34,168 nucleotides of DNA from Verrucomicrobiota bacterium (GTDB lineage: Bacteria > Verrucomicrobiota > Verrucomicrobiia > Limisphaerales > Pedosphaeraceae), in contig JAJPHR010000047.1 in assembly GCA_021325145.1 (NCBI GenBank), positions 1 to 34,168 of the forward strand. Direction: 5' to 3'. Numbering within the stretch: position 1 is the first letter of the stretch; every line of letters starts with the position of its first letter. Positions 7,977 through 15,939 of the stretch are shown piece by piece. The notes beneath the pieces are model-generated. The model was not told the origin of the DNA, did no database searches, and saw nothing but the letters and a program-made list of their open reading frames with translations. Position numbers and translations under genes: made by a program.

Positions 7977-9215
7977 ATGATGAGATTTTTCCAAACGGGT
8001 TGGTTGGTTGGGGTTTGTTTAAGTGTCTTCTGCCCGTGCGTGGGGCGAACGTCCGCTCAGAGCGCCGATGCCCTGCCCGCTCTGGAACTCAAACCCGCCT
8101 ATCCGCAACTAAAGCTGACGCGCCCATTGTGGCTTGAAGAAGCGCCGGATGGGTCCAAGCGTATTTTCGTTGTCGGGCAGGATGGCCAGATTTGGATCAT
8201 GCCGAGCGATCGGAACGGCACGGAAGCCAAACTCTTCATGGACATCACCAGTCGCAAGCCGCATGAACAACTTGAAGAAGGGCTGCTCGGGCTGGCTTTT
8301 CATCCGCAATTCAAATCCAACCGCAAGTTCTACATTTTCTACAGCCAGCAGTATCCCAAACGCAGCGTCCTCAGCGAATTCCAGGCTTCCGCATCCGACC
8401 CGGACAAGGCGGATCTAAGCACGGAGCGGGTGCTGATGGAAATCCCCAAACCGTATTGGAATCACAACGGCGGATGCATCGCGTTCGGGCCGGACGGATA
8501 CCTGTACATCGCGGTTGGCGACGGTGGCAAAGGCGGCGATCCCCATAACTTCGGCCAAAGCCTGCACGTTGTGTACGCCAAAATTCTGCGGATCGACGTG
8601 AACTCGCACGAGGGCGTCGTGGGCTACGGCATCCCCAAGGACAACCCGTTTGTCGGCAACAAGGATTCAGAACTTCGGCCCGAAACCTGGGCCTACGGTT
8701 TGCGCAATCCGTGGCGGTTCAGTTTTGACCGCCAGACCGGCGAGCTATGGGCGGGCGATGTCGGCCAGGACAAGTATGAGGAGGTTGATCTGATTGTCAA
8801 AGGCGGCAACTACGGTTGGAGTGACCGCGAGGCATTCCATCAATTCCGGGACCATCCGCAGGGAAAGAACTGGATTGATCCTGTCATCGAATATGCCCAT
8901 TCCAAGGCGTTGGCGCAGGACAGCAAATTCCCCGATCATGGCACGGGCTTGAGCATCACCGGCGGTTACGTTTATCGGGGCAAGAAGCTGCCGGACCTCG
9001 TCGGATTTTATCTGTATGCCGATTACGTCTCCGGCACCGTCTGGGGTTTGCGCTACGAAAACGGTCAATTGGGAACCCACGGCGTCCTCGCCAAAGGAAA
9101 TCCCGCCCGCCCCATCACCAGTTTCGGCCAGGACCTCGACGGGGAAGTGTATGTGATGGCATACGATTCAAAGGGGATTTACGAACTTACCGAAGTACCG
9201 AAGAAGGCGGAATAA
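7977..9215 (+). CDS. PQQ-dependent sugar dehydrogenase-like protein (GSDH family)
   Basis: A 412-residue exported beta-propeller enzyme of the glucose/sorbosone dehydrogenase family. A signal peptide (residues 1 to about 28) precedes the domain. Family motifs are LLGLAFHPQFKSNRKFYIFY (103-122), WNHNGGCIAFGPDGYLYIAV (161-180) followed by GDGGKGGDP, AKILRIDVN, and YGLRNPWRFSFD with GELWAGDVGQ. His163 matches the position of the catalytic histidine of soluble glucose dehydrogenase. It should oxidise an aldose or related polyol in the periplasm using PQQ, but the substrate is unknown and no PQQ synthesis genes are in view. The start is at the first of two ATG codons. Confidence 0.88.
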   Translation: MMRFFQTGWLVGVCLSVFCPCVGRTSAQSADALPALELKPAYPQLKLTRPLWLEEAPDGSKRIFVVGQDGQIWIMPSDRNGTEAKLFMDITSRKPHEQLEEGLLGLAFHPQFKSNRKFYIFYSQQYPKRSVLSEFQASASDPDKADLSTERVLMEIPKPYWNHNGGCIAFGPDGYLYIAVGDGGKGGDPHNFGQSLHVVYAKILRIDVNSHEGVVGYGIPKDNPFVGNKDSELRPETWAYGLRNPWRFSFDRQTGELWAGDVGQDKYEEVDLIVKGGNYGWSDREAFHQFRDHPQGKNWIDPVIEYAHSKALAQDSKFPDHGTGLSITGGYVYRGKKLPDLVGFYLYADYVSGTVWGLRYENGQLGTHGVLAKGNPARPITSFGQDLDGEVYVMAYDSKGIYELTEVPKKAE

Positions 9216-9223
9216 GAGCGCTC

Positions 9224-9280
9224 AAGCTCCAACAACCAAGCATCAACACCGCATTCTCCTGAGCTTGGGATTTGGAGCTT
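9224..9280. repeat. long imperfect hairpin between convergent genes
   Basis: AAGCTCCAACAACCAAGC (9224-9241) is the inverted partner of GCTTGGGATTTGGAGCTT (9263-9280), with 15 of 18 positions pairing. It lies between the convergent sugar dehydrogenase and CBS genes and may act as a two-way terminator. The right arm and the following bases resemble TTTGGAGCTTGATGGTTGG near 24395, which suggests a dispersed repeat. Confidence 0.5.
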
Positions 9281-9313
9281 CTCTGGTGGTTGGATGTCGG
9301 TGATTGGCGCTTT

Positions 9314-9763
9314 TCAGCCCGGATACTTGCCTGAAATATAATCCTGCATCTGCGTCAGCGCCACGGACTGCGCGGAAATGATCCAATTGACCAGATCGCC
9401 GATGGAGATGATGCCCACCAGGCGCGCTCCTTCAATCACCGGCAGGTGCCGGACGCGATGCTCGGTCATCAGGCGCATGCATTCCTCGATTGTCTCGCCG
9501 GAATCGACGGAAACGACTGTGGGGGAAATGATTTCATGCACGGGTGTCTGTTTGGAGGTTTTCCCTTTCAACACAACCTTGCGCGTGTAATCGCGTTCGG
9601 AAAAAATGCCCACCAACTTGTCGCCGCGCATCACCGGCAAGGCGCCGATGTTCTTGTCGGCCATGAGCTGAATGGCTTCGAACACGGTTGCGTCCGGGTC
9701 GATGGACCAGACGTTCCTTCCCTTCTGATTCAACAGACTGTCGATATTTCCAACGATATGCAT
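9314..9763 (-). CDS. CBS domain pair protein
   Basis: A 149-residue cytoplasmic protein made almost entirely of two CBS domains (Bateman module). The first runs over about residues 15-75, ending GALPVMRGDKLVGIFSERDY. The second runs over about 80-140, with VRHLPVIEGARLVGIISIGD. CBS pairs bind adenosine nucleotides such as AMP, ATP or SAM and act as energy sensors. As a stand-alone module, its target cannot be read from the sequence. ATG at 9763 (MHIVGNIDSLL) is preceded by GGAGG at good spacing; an open extension to 9814 is unlikely. A palindrome at 9867-9882 lies upstream. Confidence 0.88.
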   Translation of the reverse strand: MHIVGNIDSLLNQKGRNVWSIDPDATVFEAIQLMADKNIGALPVMRGDKLVGIFSERDYTRKVVLKGKTSKQTPVHEIISPTVVSVDSGETIEECMRLMTEHRVRHLPVIEGARLVGIISIGDLVNWIISAQSVALTQMQDYISGKYPG

Positions 9764-9866
9764 GGTGGTTCCTCCGTCAGGCTTGCGGTTGGGGACAACG
9801 ATTCTGCCGCGCACGATTCGCCTTGGAGGGGCGATGCTGCCCCAGCGACTCCCGGCAGGTTCGTAA

Positions 9867-9882
9867 GTTCATCATAATGAAC
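9867..9882. promoter_or_regulatory. operator-like palindrome
   Basis: GTTCAT and ATGAAC form 6-base inverted arms around CATA, about 100 bases upstream of the CBS gene start. Spacing and symmetry suit a dimeric regulator, but nothing identifies one. Confidence 0.25.
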
Positions 9883-9994
9883 CGCGCTTCTTCCCGTGTG
9901 ATACCCTAGTTAACAACAATAGCACGAGGATGTAAAGACTCCAGTTTTGCGGCAACGCATCGCGGTTGCATCCCGGCTGGCACGGCACCATTTT

Positions 9995-10038
9995 CTCCTC
10001 TCCTCCCCGAAAGAAGGAGAAGGCCGGGGTGAGGAGGC
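9995..10038. repeat. CTCCTC...GAGGAG dispersed-type hairpin
   Basis: A C/T-rich arm (CTCCTCTCCTCCCC, 9995-10008) faces a G-rich arm (GGCCGGGGTGAGGAGG, 10022-10037), with GAAAGAAGGAGAA between. This matches the general form of the CCCTCTCCCC...GGGGTGAGGG repeats seen between genes in many GC-rich bacteria. It is probably a repeat, not a gene-specific signal. Confidence 0.5.
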
Positions 10039-10295
10039 CCTTGGCGCTCGAGTTTAATTCCCCTCCCGGCCCATGCCTCGCAGGTGAACCGCAGTGGCAA
10101 AAACAGCACGTTCATACGACTGCCTTCTGAACGCATCGTTTCACCGGGGATTGCGCTGTGTTTGATCGCCCTTGCAAGAAGAGTACCCGGGAGACTAAGG
10201 TTAAGAGCATGGCAAAAGCAGCTCCGTTCCAAGTCGCCGGAAACGGGTCTGACAAATTTTAAGCGGCGCCAATCGCACTTTGCGGGAAAGTCCCC

Positions 10296-11252
10296 ATGGA
10301 GATTGAAGTTGTCTCGGCAGATGGTCAAATCGTGAAGAAAGGCGGGGCAAAAGTTCGTCACCTCGTGGGCATTGCTCTCGTTCTCACCGCCTCGCTTTCA
10401 AGCTCAGTCGCTCAACTCTCCAATGGTGAACCCCCGCCGCCGAGCGAGCGCAAGCACGAGGTGCCACCCGCTGATCCGGGAATGCTCGCCCGGAATTTGG
10501 TGGGCAATCGCGTCCAAAACAATCGGGGCGATGAACTGGGCGTGGTCAGCGACCTGCTTATCAACGCTCGCTCGAGCCGGGTCGAGTACATAGTCATTTC
10601 GACCGGTGGCTTCGCAAAGATCGGGAGAAAGCTGAAGCCGATACCGCCCGGCATGTTGAGCACCGCCACCGCCATGCGTGGCGTGCTGGCCGCGGACATC
10701 AGCCTGGAGCGATGGAGAACTGCGCCTACTTTCACCCGGGCTTCCTTGCTGAAGTTGGGCGATCAAGCGGGCCGTCGCATCTACGACTATTATCAGCAAA
10801 CCTGGCCTGTGCAGGCAGCGCAGGCAGGAACAAAGCCCGCCCCGGGTATCTCCCAGTCGGACGCGAACGGAGCCTTGAAGTTTGGCAGCGATTTGATCGG
10901 CAGGCTGTTGCAAGATCGCCAGGGGCGGAAGGTCGGAAGGATTTCCGACCTGCTGATCCAGCTTGGAAATCCACAAACGAGTTTTGCGATCATCAGACCC
11001 GGGCTCTCGCTGACCGGGCCGGACAAGCCCGCAAGCCGGCAGTTCTTCGCCACGCCACTCAAGAACCTGAAGGAAAGCGCCGGGAGTGAGAAACTGATCC
11101 TGGACGCGACCCCGGCGCAGTTTCAGCAAGCCCGGCCACTGGAAAACAGCACCTGGACCACCGCCCCGCTGGCAGGCGCGCCCAAAATCTTTCGTTATCA
11201 GCCGGGGGAACAGTCTGAAAACCGGGGATTATCCATTTTGACACAACAGTAA
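10296..11252 (+). CDS. exported PRC-barrel domain protein
   Basis: A 318-residue protein with a signal-like segment (VRHLVGIALVLTASLSSSVA) after a short polar N-terminus. Two PRC-barrel units follow: ARNLVGNRVQNNRGDELGVV with DLLINARSSRVEYIVISTGG (about 65-120), and GSDLIGRLLQDRQGRKVGRI with DLLIQLG (about 205-270). Both contain the typical strand pattern of the fold. It resembles the PRC/BON protein at 5290 but has no BON domain. ATG at 10296 follows GGGAAAG; a GTG at 10332 would shorten the N-terminus. Only 19 bases separate its stop from the DUF892 gene, so the two are probably co-transcribed in a stress-related operon. Confidence 0.82.
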   Translation: MEIEVVSADGQIVKKGGAKVRHLVGIALVLTASLSSSVAQLSNGEPPPPSERKHEVPPADPGMLARNLVGNRVQNNRGDELGVVSDLLINARSSRVEYIVISTGGFAKIGRKLKPIPPGMLSTATAMRGVLAADISLERWRTAPTFTRASLLKLGDQAGRRIYDYYQQTWPVQAAQAGTKPAPGISQSDANGALKFGSDLIGRLLQDRQGRKVGRISDLLIQLGNPQTSFAIIRPGLSLTGPDKPASRQFFATPLKNLKESAGSEKLILDATPAQFQQARPLENSTWTTAPLAGAPKIFRYQPGEQSENRGLSILTQQ

Positions 11253-11271
11253 ACCTCAACGCATTGCACAC

Positions 11272-11778
11272 ATGCAAAAGATCAATTCATTGGACGAGAT
11301 ATTTCTCGAAGAAGTCAAGGACCTGTACAGCGCGGAGAAGCAGTTGACAAAGGCGCTGCCCAAGGTGGCAAAAAAGGCAACCTCACCGGAGTTGAAATCC
11401 GCCATTGAGGAGCACCTGCAACAAACCGAAGGCCACGTCAACCGGCTCGAAGAAGTTTTCAAGATGCTGGGCAAGCCGGCCAAGGCCAAGCCCTGCCCCG
11501 CTATGAAAGGCATTCTGGAAGAGGCGAACGACGTGCTCAGCCAGCGGGCCAATCCCGCGGTCCTGGATGCGGCCATTATCGGCGCCGCGCAAAAGGTGGA
11601 GCATTACGAAATCGCCAGTTACGGAACAATTGTTCAGTGGGCCAAGCAAATGGGACGGGATGATATCAAGAATTTGCTCGGCCAGACCCTGGATGAAGAA
11701 GAAAAAACGGACCAGAAGTTGACCGGCCTCGCCAAAACCGCCATCAACGCCTCGGCCCTTCGACCGGACGGCGAATAG
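11272..11778 (+). CDS. DUF892 ferritin-like protein (YciE/YciF family)
   Basis: A 168-residue all-helical protein of the DUF892 family, a four-helix ferritin-like fold. The N-terminal signature LDEIFLEEVKDLYSAEKQLT (residues 4-23) carries the first Glu ligands. EEHLQQTEGHVNRLEEVF (residues 43-60) supplies Glu and His, and QKVEHYEIASYG (residues 104-115) supplies the third helix; this is the expected di-iron pattern. E. coli YciE and YciF are stress-induced, but the reaction is unknown. A paralogue lies at 23003-23518. It sits just after the PRC-barrel gene, supporting a shared stress response role. Confidence 0.9.
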   Translation: MQKINSLDEIFLEEVKDLYSAEKQLTKALPKVAKKATSPELKSAIEEHLQQTEGHVNRLEEVFKMLGKPAKAKPCPAMKGILEEANDVLSQRANPAVLDAAIIGAAQKVEHYEIASYGTIVQWAKQMGRDDIKNLLGQTLDEEEKTDQKLTGLAKTAINASALRPDGE

Positions 11779-12087
11779 CACCAAATCGGCGGCGGACATT
11801 CCGGGCCAAACGAACGGGCCACTTTCCGTTTGGCAGCGAACCCTCGCGATGAGATCCCTTATCCGGGGTGCCGCTCATCATCGTACCGAGCCCCGGAATC
11901 GTCGGGATTCAACCACCCCTTGTCTACAACGTGACAAAGGGGTCAATACCCTATTACCGGGACATAACGCAGGAACTAGTTTTTCTAGGAAGGCATTCGT
12001 GAAGGATAAAGATAATACTCAACGACATCCAACCGGCCGACAAGTTGAAGCCAGCCGGTCACATTTACTTCACATCAAGGAGCTAAC
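11779..12087. other. intergenic region with candidate regulatory sites
   Basis: About 310 bases without a convincing gene. It includes an inverted repeat, CCCCTTGTC (11916-11924) and GACAAAGGGG (11933-11942), which could be an operator or hairpin. GGAACTAGTTTT at 11972-11983 nearly matches GGAACTAGCTTT at 26220-26231, upstream of the histidine kinase. AAGGAG before the ATG at 12088 is a good ribosome site. Confidence 0.4.
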
Positions 12088-12981
12088 ATGAAAGAGGAAA
12101 TTGCTTACGATCCATCCGCGACGCGCCCAGTCGTGGTGCGGCGTATATCATGGGCGGCGATTTTTGCCGGGATGGTTATGGCACTTGTGTGTCAACTGGT
12201 CCTTACGATCCTGGGCATCAGCATTGGCGCCACAGCGCTCAACCCGTACACGGCGGACCAGAGCACGGCGCAAAGCTATGGCATCGGCGCGGCCATTTGG
12301 CTGATCGTCACGAGCATTATTTCACTGTACTTTGGAGGCTGGGTGGCGGGGCGCGCCTCCGGTTTTTACCGGGGGGCAGAAGGGTCTTTGCACGGATTGG
12401 TTACTTGGGGCGCGGCCACATTGCTGAGCGCCTTCCTGCTCTCTGCCGCCACCAGCGGACTGCTGAGCGGTGCTGCGGGAATCCTGAAGACCGCCCTGTC
12501 GAGCGCCAGTCAGGCTGCAATGTCCGCCACCGCGAACCAGGGCCAAGGGGGCTTGGGTTCCGCTCTGGAAGGCGCTACGGGCGGCGGCGCGGATTCCGTG
12601 CGCCAGGAAGCCCAAAAGATGTCGCAAGGCGGCCCCGAGCTGGCCACGGCTGTCGGACGAATGGTTCGGGAAGCCCCCAACGTCAAGCCGGAGGACCGCC
12701 AGGCCGTCGTCAACATTCTGACCTCAAAGAACAATATGAGCCCGGATCAGGCCAACCAGACCGTTGACCGCTGGATCCAAACCGCCTCTCAGGCCAAAAC
12801 CCAGACTGAAGAGAAGGCTCGCGACGTGGGTAATACAGCGGCAACTGGAGTTTCCACCGCCGGTTGGGCGAGTTTCGTAGTGCTGATCCTGAGCGGGTTG
12901 GCTGCAGCCTGGGGAGGAGCGAGCGGCGCCCGTGCTTTCCTCCGCTCAAGAACGGATACGGAAGTCCGAGCCGCTGCTTAA
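12088..12981 (+). CDS. multi-pass membrane protein, PhnA-like family
   Basis: A 297-residue inner-membrane protein. After VVRRISWAAIFAGMVMALVC (first segment, about 16-45) come helices at about 65-85 (GIGAAIWLIVTSIISLYFGG), 100-135 and a final one near 260-280. The motif FGGWVAGRASG follows the second segment. The middle (about 140-250) is soluble, Ala/Gln-rich and probably helical. Similar proteins in Rhizobiales and other soil bacteria are often annotated PhnA-like, but no phosphonate function follows from that name. It has a strong ribosome site (AAGGAG) and follows stress genes, so a membrane stress role is plausible only as inference. Confidence 0.75.
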   Translation: MKEEIAYDPSATRPVVVRRISWAAIFAGMVMALVCQLVLTILGISIGATALNPYTADQSTAQSYGIGAAIWLIVTSIISLYFGGWVAGRASGFYRGAEGSLHGLVTWGAATLLSAFLLSAATSGLLSGAAGILKTALSSASQAAMSATANQGQGGLGSALEGATGGGADSVRQEAQKMSQGGPELATAVGRMVREAPNVKPEDRQAVVNILTSKNNMSPDQANQTVDRWIQTASQAKTQTEEKARDVGNTAATGVSTAGWASFVVLILSGLAAAWGGASGARAFLRSRTDTEVRAAA

Positions 12982-12994
12982 GAGTTATCCTCGA

Positions 12995-13026
12995 CAGGGC
13001 GCGCGCGGAGTGACTGCCGCGCCCTG
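12995..13026. terminator. GC-rich hairpin after the membrane protein gene
   Basis: CAGGGCGCG (12995-13003) pairs with CGCGCCCTG (13018-13026), a perfect 9-base stem. A T-run follows at 13036-13040, though not immediately. The loop carries GGAGTGAC as in the element at 24267-24290, so it may be a repeat copy used as a terminator. Confidence 0.45.
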
Positions 13027-13074
13027 CCGGGACAGTTTTTCGCCAAGACCCCGGCTGCCATTAACGCGTACTGA

Positions 13075-13827
13075 ATGATGACGAAAGAACCCGCCATGGA
13101 TCTCAACCTCATTGGGGAGAACTTGAGCGCCTCCTATCAGCAAATCGCTGCCCGGTATCGCAGCGACGATGAGATCGAAGTCACGAGCGAGCACCACCGG
13201 CACTTGGAGAGCATCCTGCTTAATCTTTCAGGCTCCTTTGGACGCCGCATCCAGGTTCTCGATGTGGGCTGCGGCAGCGGACGCTATTTCCATTGTCTCA
13301 AGAACGTCGATCGGCTGATCGGCGTGGATGTGTCCGAGGCGATGTTAAAAACAGCGGAGCGGCCGGTGCGGCACGAGCACATCTCTGCCCGGCGAATCGA
13401 GTTGCGGTGGGAGAACGTTTATTTCAGTTCCTTTCCATCGGAATCGTTTGATCTCATTTACTCTCTAGGGATGTTTGGGAACGGCTGCCCGGTCACGGTG
13501 GAGTTGCTGAACCGACTTTACAATTGGCTGGCGCCTGGCGGTCACTTGTTCTTCAACGTCGTGGATGTCGCCACGCTCTCGCCCTCGCGGCGGGCCCGCC
13601 GGCGAATTCGCAATGTACTCTATCCGTTTCTCCCCCGCGGCGTGCGGCGCACTTTCGACCGCCGCACGGCAGTGCCTTTCTGCGGCTTGGGCAAACGGGA
13701 GCTCGATCGCATCATGCGCGCCAGCCAATTCACGCATTTCTCCATCTCCTCGCTCGCTTGCCAGTCTCCGCTCTGGCAAGGGCGGCACCTGGAATGCGCC
13801 GCGGCCAAGCCGGTCTTGCAGCGGTAA
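13075..13827 (+). CDS. class I SAM-dependent methyltransferase
   Basis: A 250-residue cytoplasmic protein with a Rossmann-fold methyltransferase core. Motif I is VLDVGCGSGRYF, beginning near residue 62. It is followed by LIGVDVSEAML, whose Asp should contact the SAM ribose, and by SFDLIYSLGMFGN, which covers motif IV. LNRLYNWLAPGGHLFFNVVD matches the post-core strand. The C-terminus is basic (SRRARRRIRNVLYPFLPRGV). The substrate is unknown. The helicase gene starts about 60 bases downstream on the same strand. The start may be ATG 13075, 13078 or 13096; GAAAGAA precedes the last. Confidence 0.85.
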   Translation: MMTKEPAMDLNLIGENLSASYQQIAARYRSDDEIEVTSEHHRHLESILLNLSGSFGRRIQVLDVGCGSGRYFHCLKNVDRLIGVDVSEAMLKTAERPVRHEHISARRIELRWENVYFSSFPSESFDLIYSLGMFGNGCPVTVELLNRLYNWLAPGGHLFFNVVDVATLSPSRRARRRIRNVLYPFLPRGVRRTFDRRTAVPFCGLGKRELDRIMRASQFTHFSISSLACQSPLWQGRHLECAAAKPVLQR

Positions 13828-13887
13828 TTCGCGGCATTTTTGCAATCCGCTTGCCAGCGTTTCGCGCCGCATTACACTCCGCGCGCG

Positions 13888-15915
13888 ATGTTGAATCTGA
13901 ACACACTGAACCCGCAGCAACGGCAAGCCGTCGAGACCATTCGCGGCCCGGTCCTGATCCTGGCCGGCGCCGGCACGGGCAAGACACGGGTCATCACCTT
14001 TCGCATCGCCCACATGATCGAGAAGGGGGTTGCGCCAGGCCAGATCCTGGGTGTGACCTTCACCAACAAGGCGGCACGCGAGATGCAGGAGCGGGTCGGC
14101 AAATTGATCCCGCGCCCGGCCAAACGCGCCGATGGAGGGAAACCGGAGCGCCCGACCGTTTGCACGTTTCATTCGCTTTGTGTCCGCATCCTGCGACAGC
14201 ATATCGAACGCCTGGGTTATAAACGAAACTTTGTCATTTACGACGAGTCGGAGCAGATCGGCGCAATAAAAAAAATCCTGAGCCAGATTTCGGCCCGAGG
14301 CGAGAAGACTGACCCGGCGCTTATCCTGAACCTGCTCAGCCGCTACAAAAATGGTGGTTCCCGGGCCGAGGCGCTGGCGGATCCCAGCGTTTCCGCCATG
14401 GCGGAACATATTCGGTCGCGCTACGAAACGGCTTTGCGCGCTTGCAACGCGGTGGATTTTGACGACTTGATCCTGCTCACATTAAAGCTTTTCAAAGAGC
14501 ATCCGGAAGCGCTGGAGGCGTGCCGCAACAAGTATCGCTACGTGATGGTGGACGAATACCAGGATACGAACGCCGCGCAATTCAATCTGGTCCACCTGCT
14601 CACGAGCGAACATCGCAACCTTTGCGTTGTAGGTGACGATGATCAAAGCATCTACGGCTGGCGCGGAGCGGAAATCACGAACCTGCTGGACATGGAGAAG
14701 CACTATCCAGAGGTCAAGGTCGTCAAGCTGGAGCAAAACTATCGTTCCACCAACACCATCCTACACGCAGCCAACGCGGTCATCAAACATAACGTTCGCC
14801 GCCGCGGCAAGCAGCTCTGGTCGCAGAAGGGGCAAGGCGAGAAAATCACCTTGCAAGCATACTCCAGTGACGAAGCCGAAGCGCGTGCGGTCGTGGAACA
14901 AATCGAATATGCGCGCGTAGCCAAACGCATACCATGGTCCGACCAGGCGATACTTTTCCGCACGAACATTCAATCCCGTTCGCTCGAAACCGCCTTGCGC
15001 CAGGCGGGCGTGCGATACCATTTGATTGGTGGTCAAAGCTATTTTGACCGTCGCGAAGTACGCGACTTCCTGGCTTATCTCAAGTTGTTCATCAATCCGA
15101 ATGACGACGTCAGCCTCCTGCGCATCGCCAATGTCCCGGCGCGCAGCTTGAGCGATGTGACCATGGAGCGGCTGCTCGCCGCCAGCCATGAGCGGCATTG
15201 CTCGGTCTTTGCGGCGATGAAGAATCCCCTGGTAACCACCACTTTGCTGACCAAGACGCGCGGGAGCATCGAGGAGTTTGTCGCGTTCATCGAGCGGACG
15301 CGCGTGCAACTGCATGACGGGCAGAGTCTCTCGCTGCAAGTTTGGGCGGAGCGGTTCCTCGCCGAGATCGGATATTTGGATGACTTGCGACGATCTGAGA
15401 AGACACCGGAAGCAGCCGAGAACCGCGTGCGGAACCTCAAGGACCTCGTAGCCACACTGGACAACGGCCAACCGGCGACGCCCCAACCCGCCGAGCGGCT
15501 TCACGCGTTCCTCGAGGAAATTACGCTCGACAACGAACGCGAGGAGGAACAGGAGACGAAAGGCGATGCTGTCACCTTGATTACCATGCACAGTTGCAAA
15601 GGATTGGAATTCCCGCACGTCTATATCGTCGGCGTGGAGGATGGCCTCCTCCCGCACTCGCGCTCGAAACTGGAAGGCACCCTGGATGAAGAACGGCGGC
15701 TGTTTTATGTGGCCATCACGCGTGCCATGCAGAGCTTGTGCATCAGCCATTGCGCCGGGCGAAAAAAATACGGCGAAGTGGTTCCATGCCACCCCTCGCC
15801 ATTCCTAAGGGAACTGCCGCCGGAGTTGGTCGAAATGGGTGATGAGAAAGGCAAACAGCCGGTCACCGTGGATTCGGGCAAGAGCCGGTTTGATGCTTTG
15901 CGCGCGTCGCTGTAA
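13888..15915 (+). CDS. UvrD/PcrA-type superfamily 1 DNA helicase
   Basis: A 675-residue ATP-dependent 3'-5' DNA helicase. All core motifs are visible: Q motif LNPQQRQAV, Walker A GAGTGKT (27-33), Ia VTFTNKAAREM, II VDEYQDTNAAQF, III GDDDQSIYGWRGAE, IV LEQNYRST, V TMHSCKGLEFPHVYIVG, and VI EERRLFYVAITRA. It should unwind DNA in excision or mismatch repair, or clear stalled forks. The order and length fit Rep/PcrA/UvrD; which of these it matches best needs a tree. The C-terminal tail is short. ATG at 13888 (MLNLNTLNPQ) is chosen over an upstream frame start at 13840. It converges with the DUF2491 gene, 24 bases away. Confidence 0.93.
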   Translation: MLNLNTLNPQQRQAVETIRGPVLILAGAGTGKTRVITFRIAHMIEKGVAPGQILGVTFTNKAAREMQERVGKLIPRPAKRADGGKPERPTVCTFHSLCVRILRQHIERLGYKRNFVIYDESEQIGAIKKILSQISARGEKTDPALILNLLSRYKNGGSRAEALADPSVSAMAEHIRSRYETALRACNAVDFDDLILLTLKLFKEHPEALEACRNKYRYVMVDEYQDTNAAQFNLVHLLTSEHRNLCVVGDDDQSIYGWRGAEITNLLDMEKHYPEVKVVKLEQNYRSTNTILHAANAVIKHNVRRRGKQLWSQKGQGEKITLQAYSSDEAEARAVVEQIEYARVAKRIPWSDQAILFRTNIQSRSLETALRQAGVRYHLIGGQSYFDRREVRDFLAYLKLFINPNDDVSLLRIANVPARSLSDVTMERLLAASHERHCSVFAAMKNPLVTTTLLTKTRGSIEEFVAFIERTRVQLHDGQSLSLQVWAERFLAEIGYLDDLRRSEKTPEAAENRVRNLKDLVATLDNGQPATPQPAERLHAFLEEITLDNEREEEQETKGDAVTLITMHSCKGLEFPHVYIVGVEDGLLPHSRSKLEGTLDEERRLFYVAITRAMQSLCISHCAGRKKYGEVVPCHPSPFLRELPPELVEMGDEKGKQPVTVDSGKSRFDALRASL

Positions 15916-15939
15916 CGAGCGCGATTCTTCGTTCTTCGC

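Larger units (their letters stand above)
9764..10295. other. intergenic region with repeat and operator-like palindrome
   Basis: About 530 bases between the divergent CBS and PRC genes. It holds a GTTCAT-CATA-ATGAAC palindrome (9867-9882) and a repeat-type hairpin near 9995-10038. I see no convincing gene: the frame on the minus strand at 9906-10361 has unnatural composition and overlaps the start of the PRC gene. Promoters for both flanking genes should lie here. Confidence 0.5.

Noticed and set aside
9906..10361. 151-codon minus-strand frame in the CBS/PRC spacer
   Set aside because: It crosses a repeat hairpin and the start of the PRC gene and has no family features.
11849..12091. 80-codon plus-strand frame before the PhnA-like gene
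   Set aside because: Polar, repeat-poor composition without a ribosome site; it overlaps likely regulatory sequence.
13465..14409. Minus-strand open frame across methyltransferase and helicase genes
   Set aside because: It spans two real genes on the other strand and has no recognisable domain.
14761..15792. Minus-strand open frame over the helicase
   Set aside because: Antisense to a helicase with all motifs; no independent evidence.
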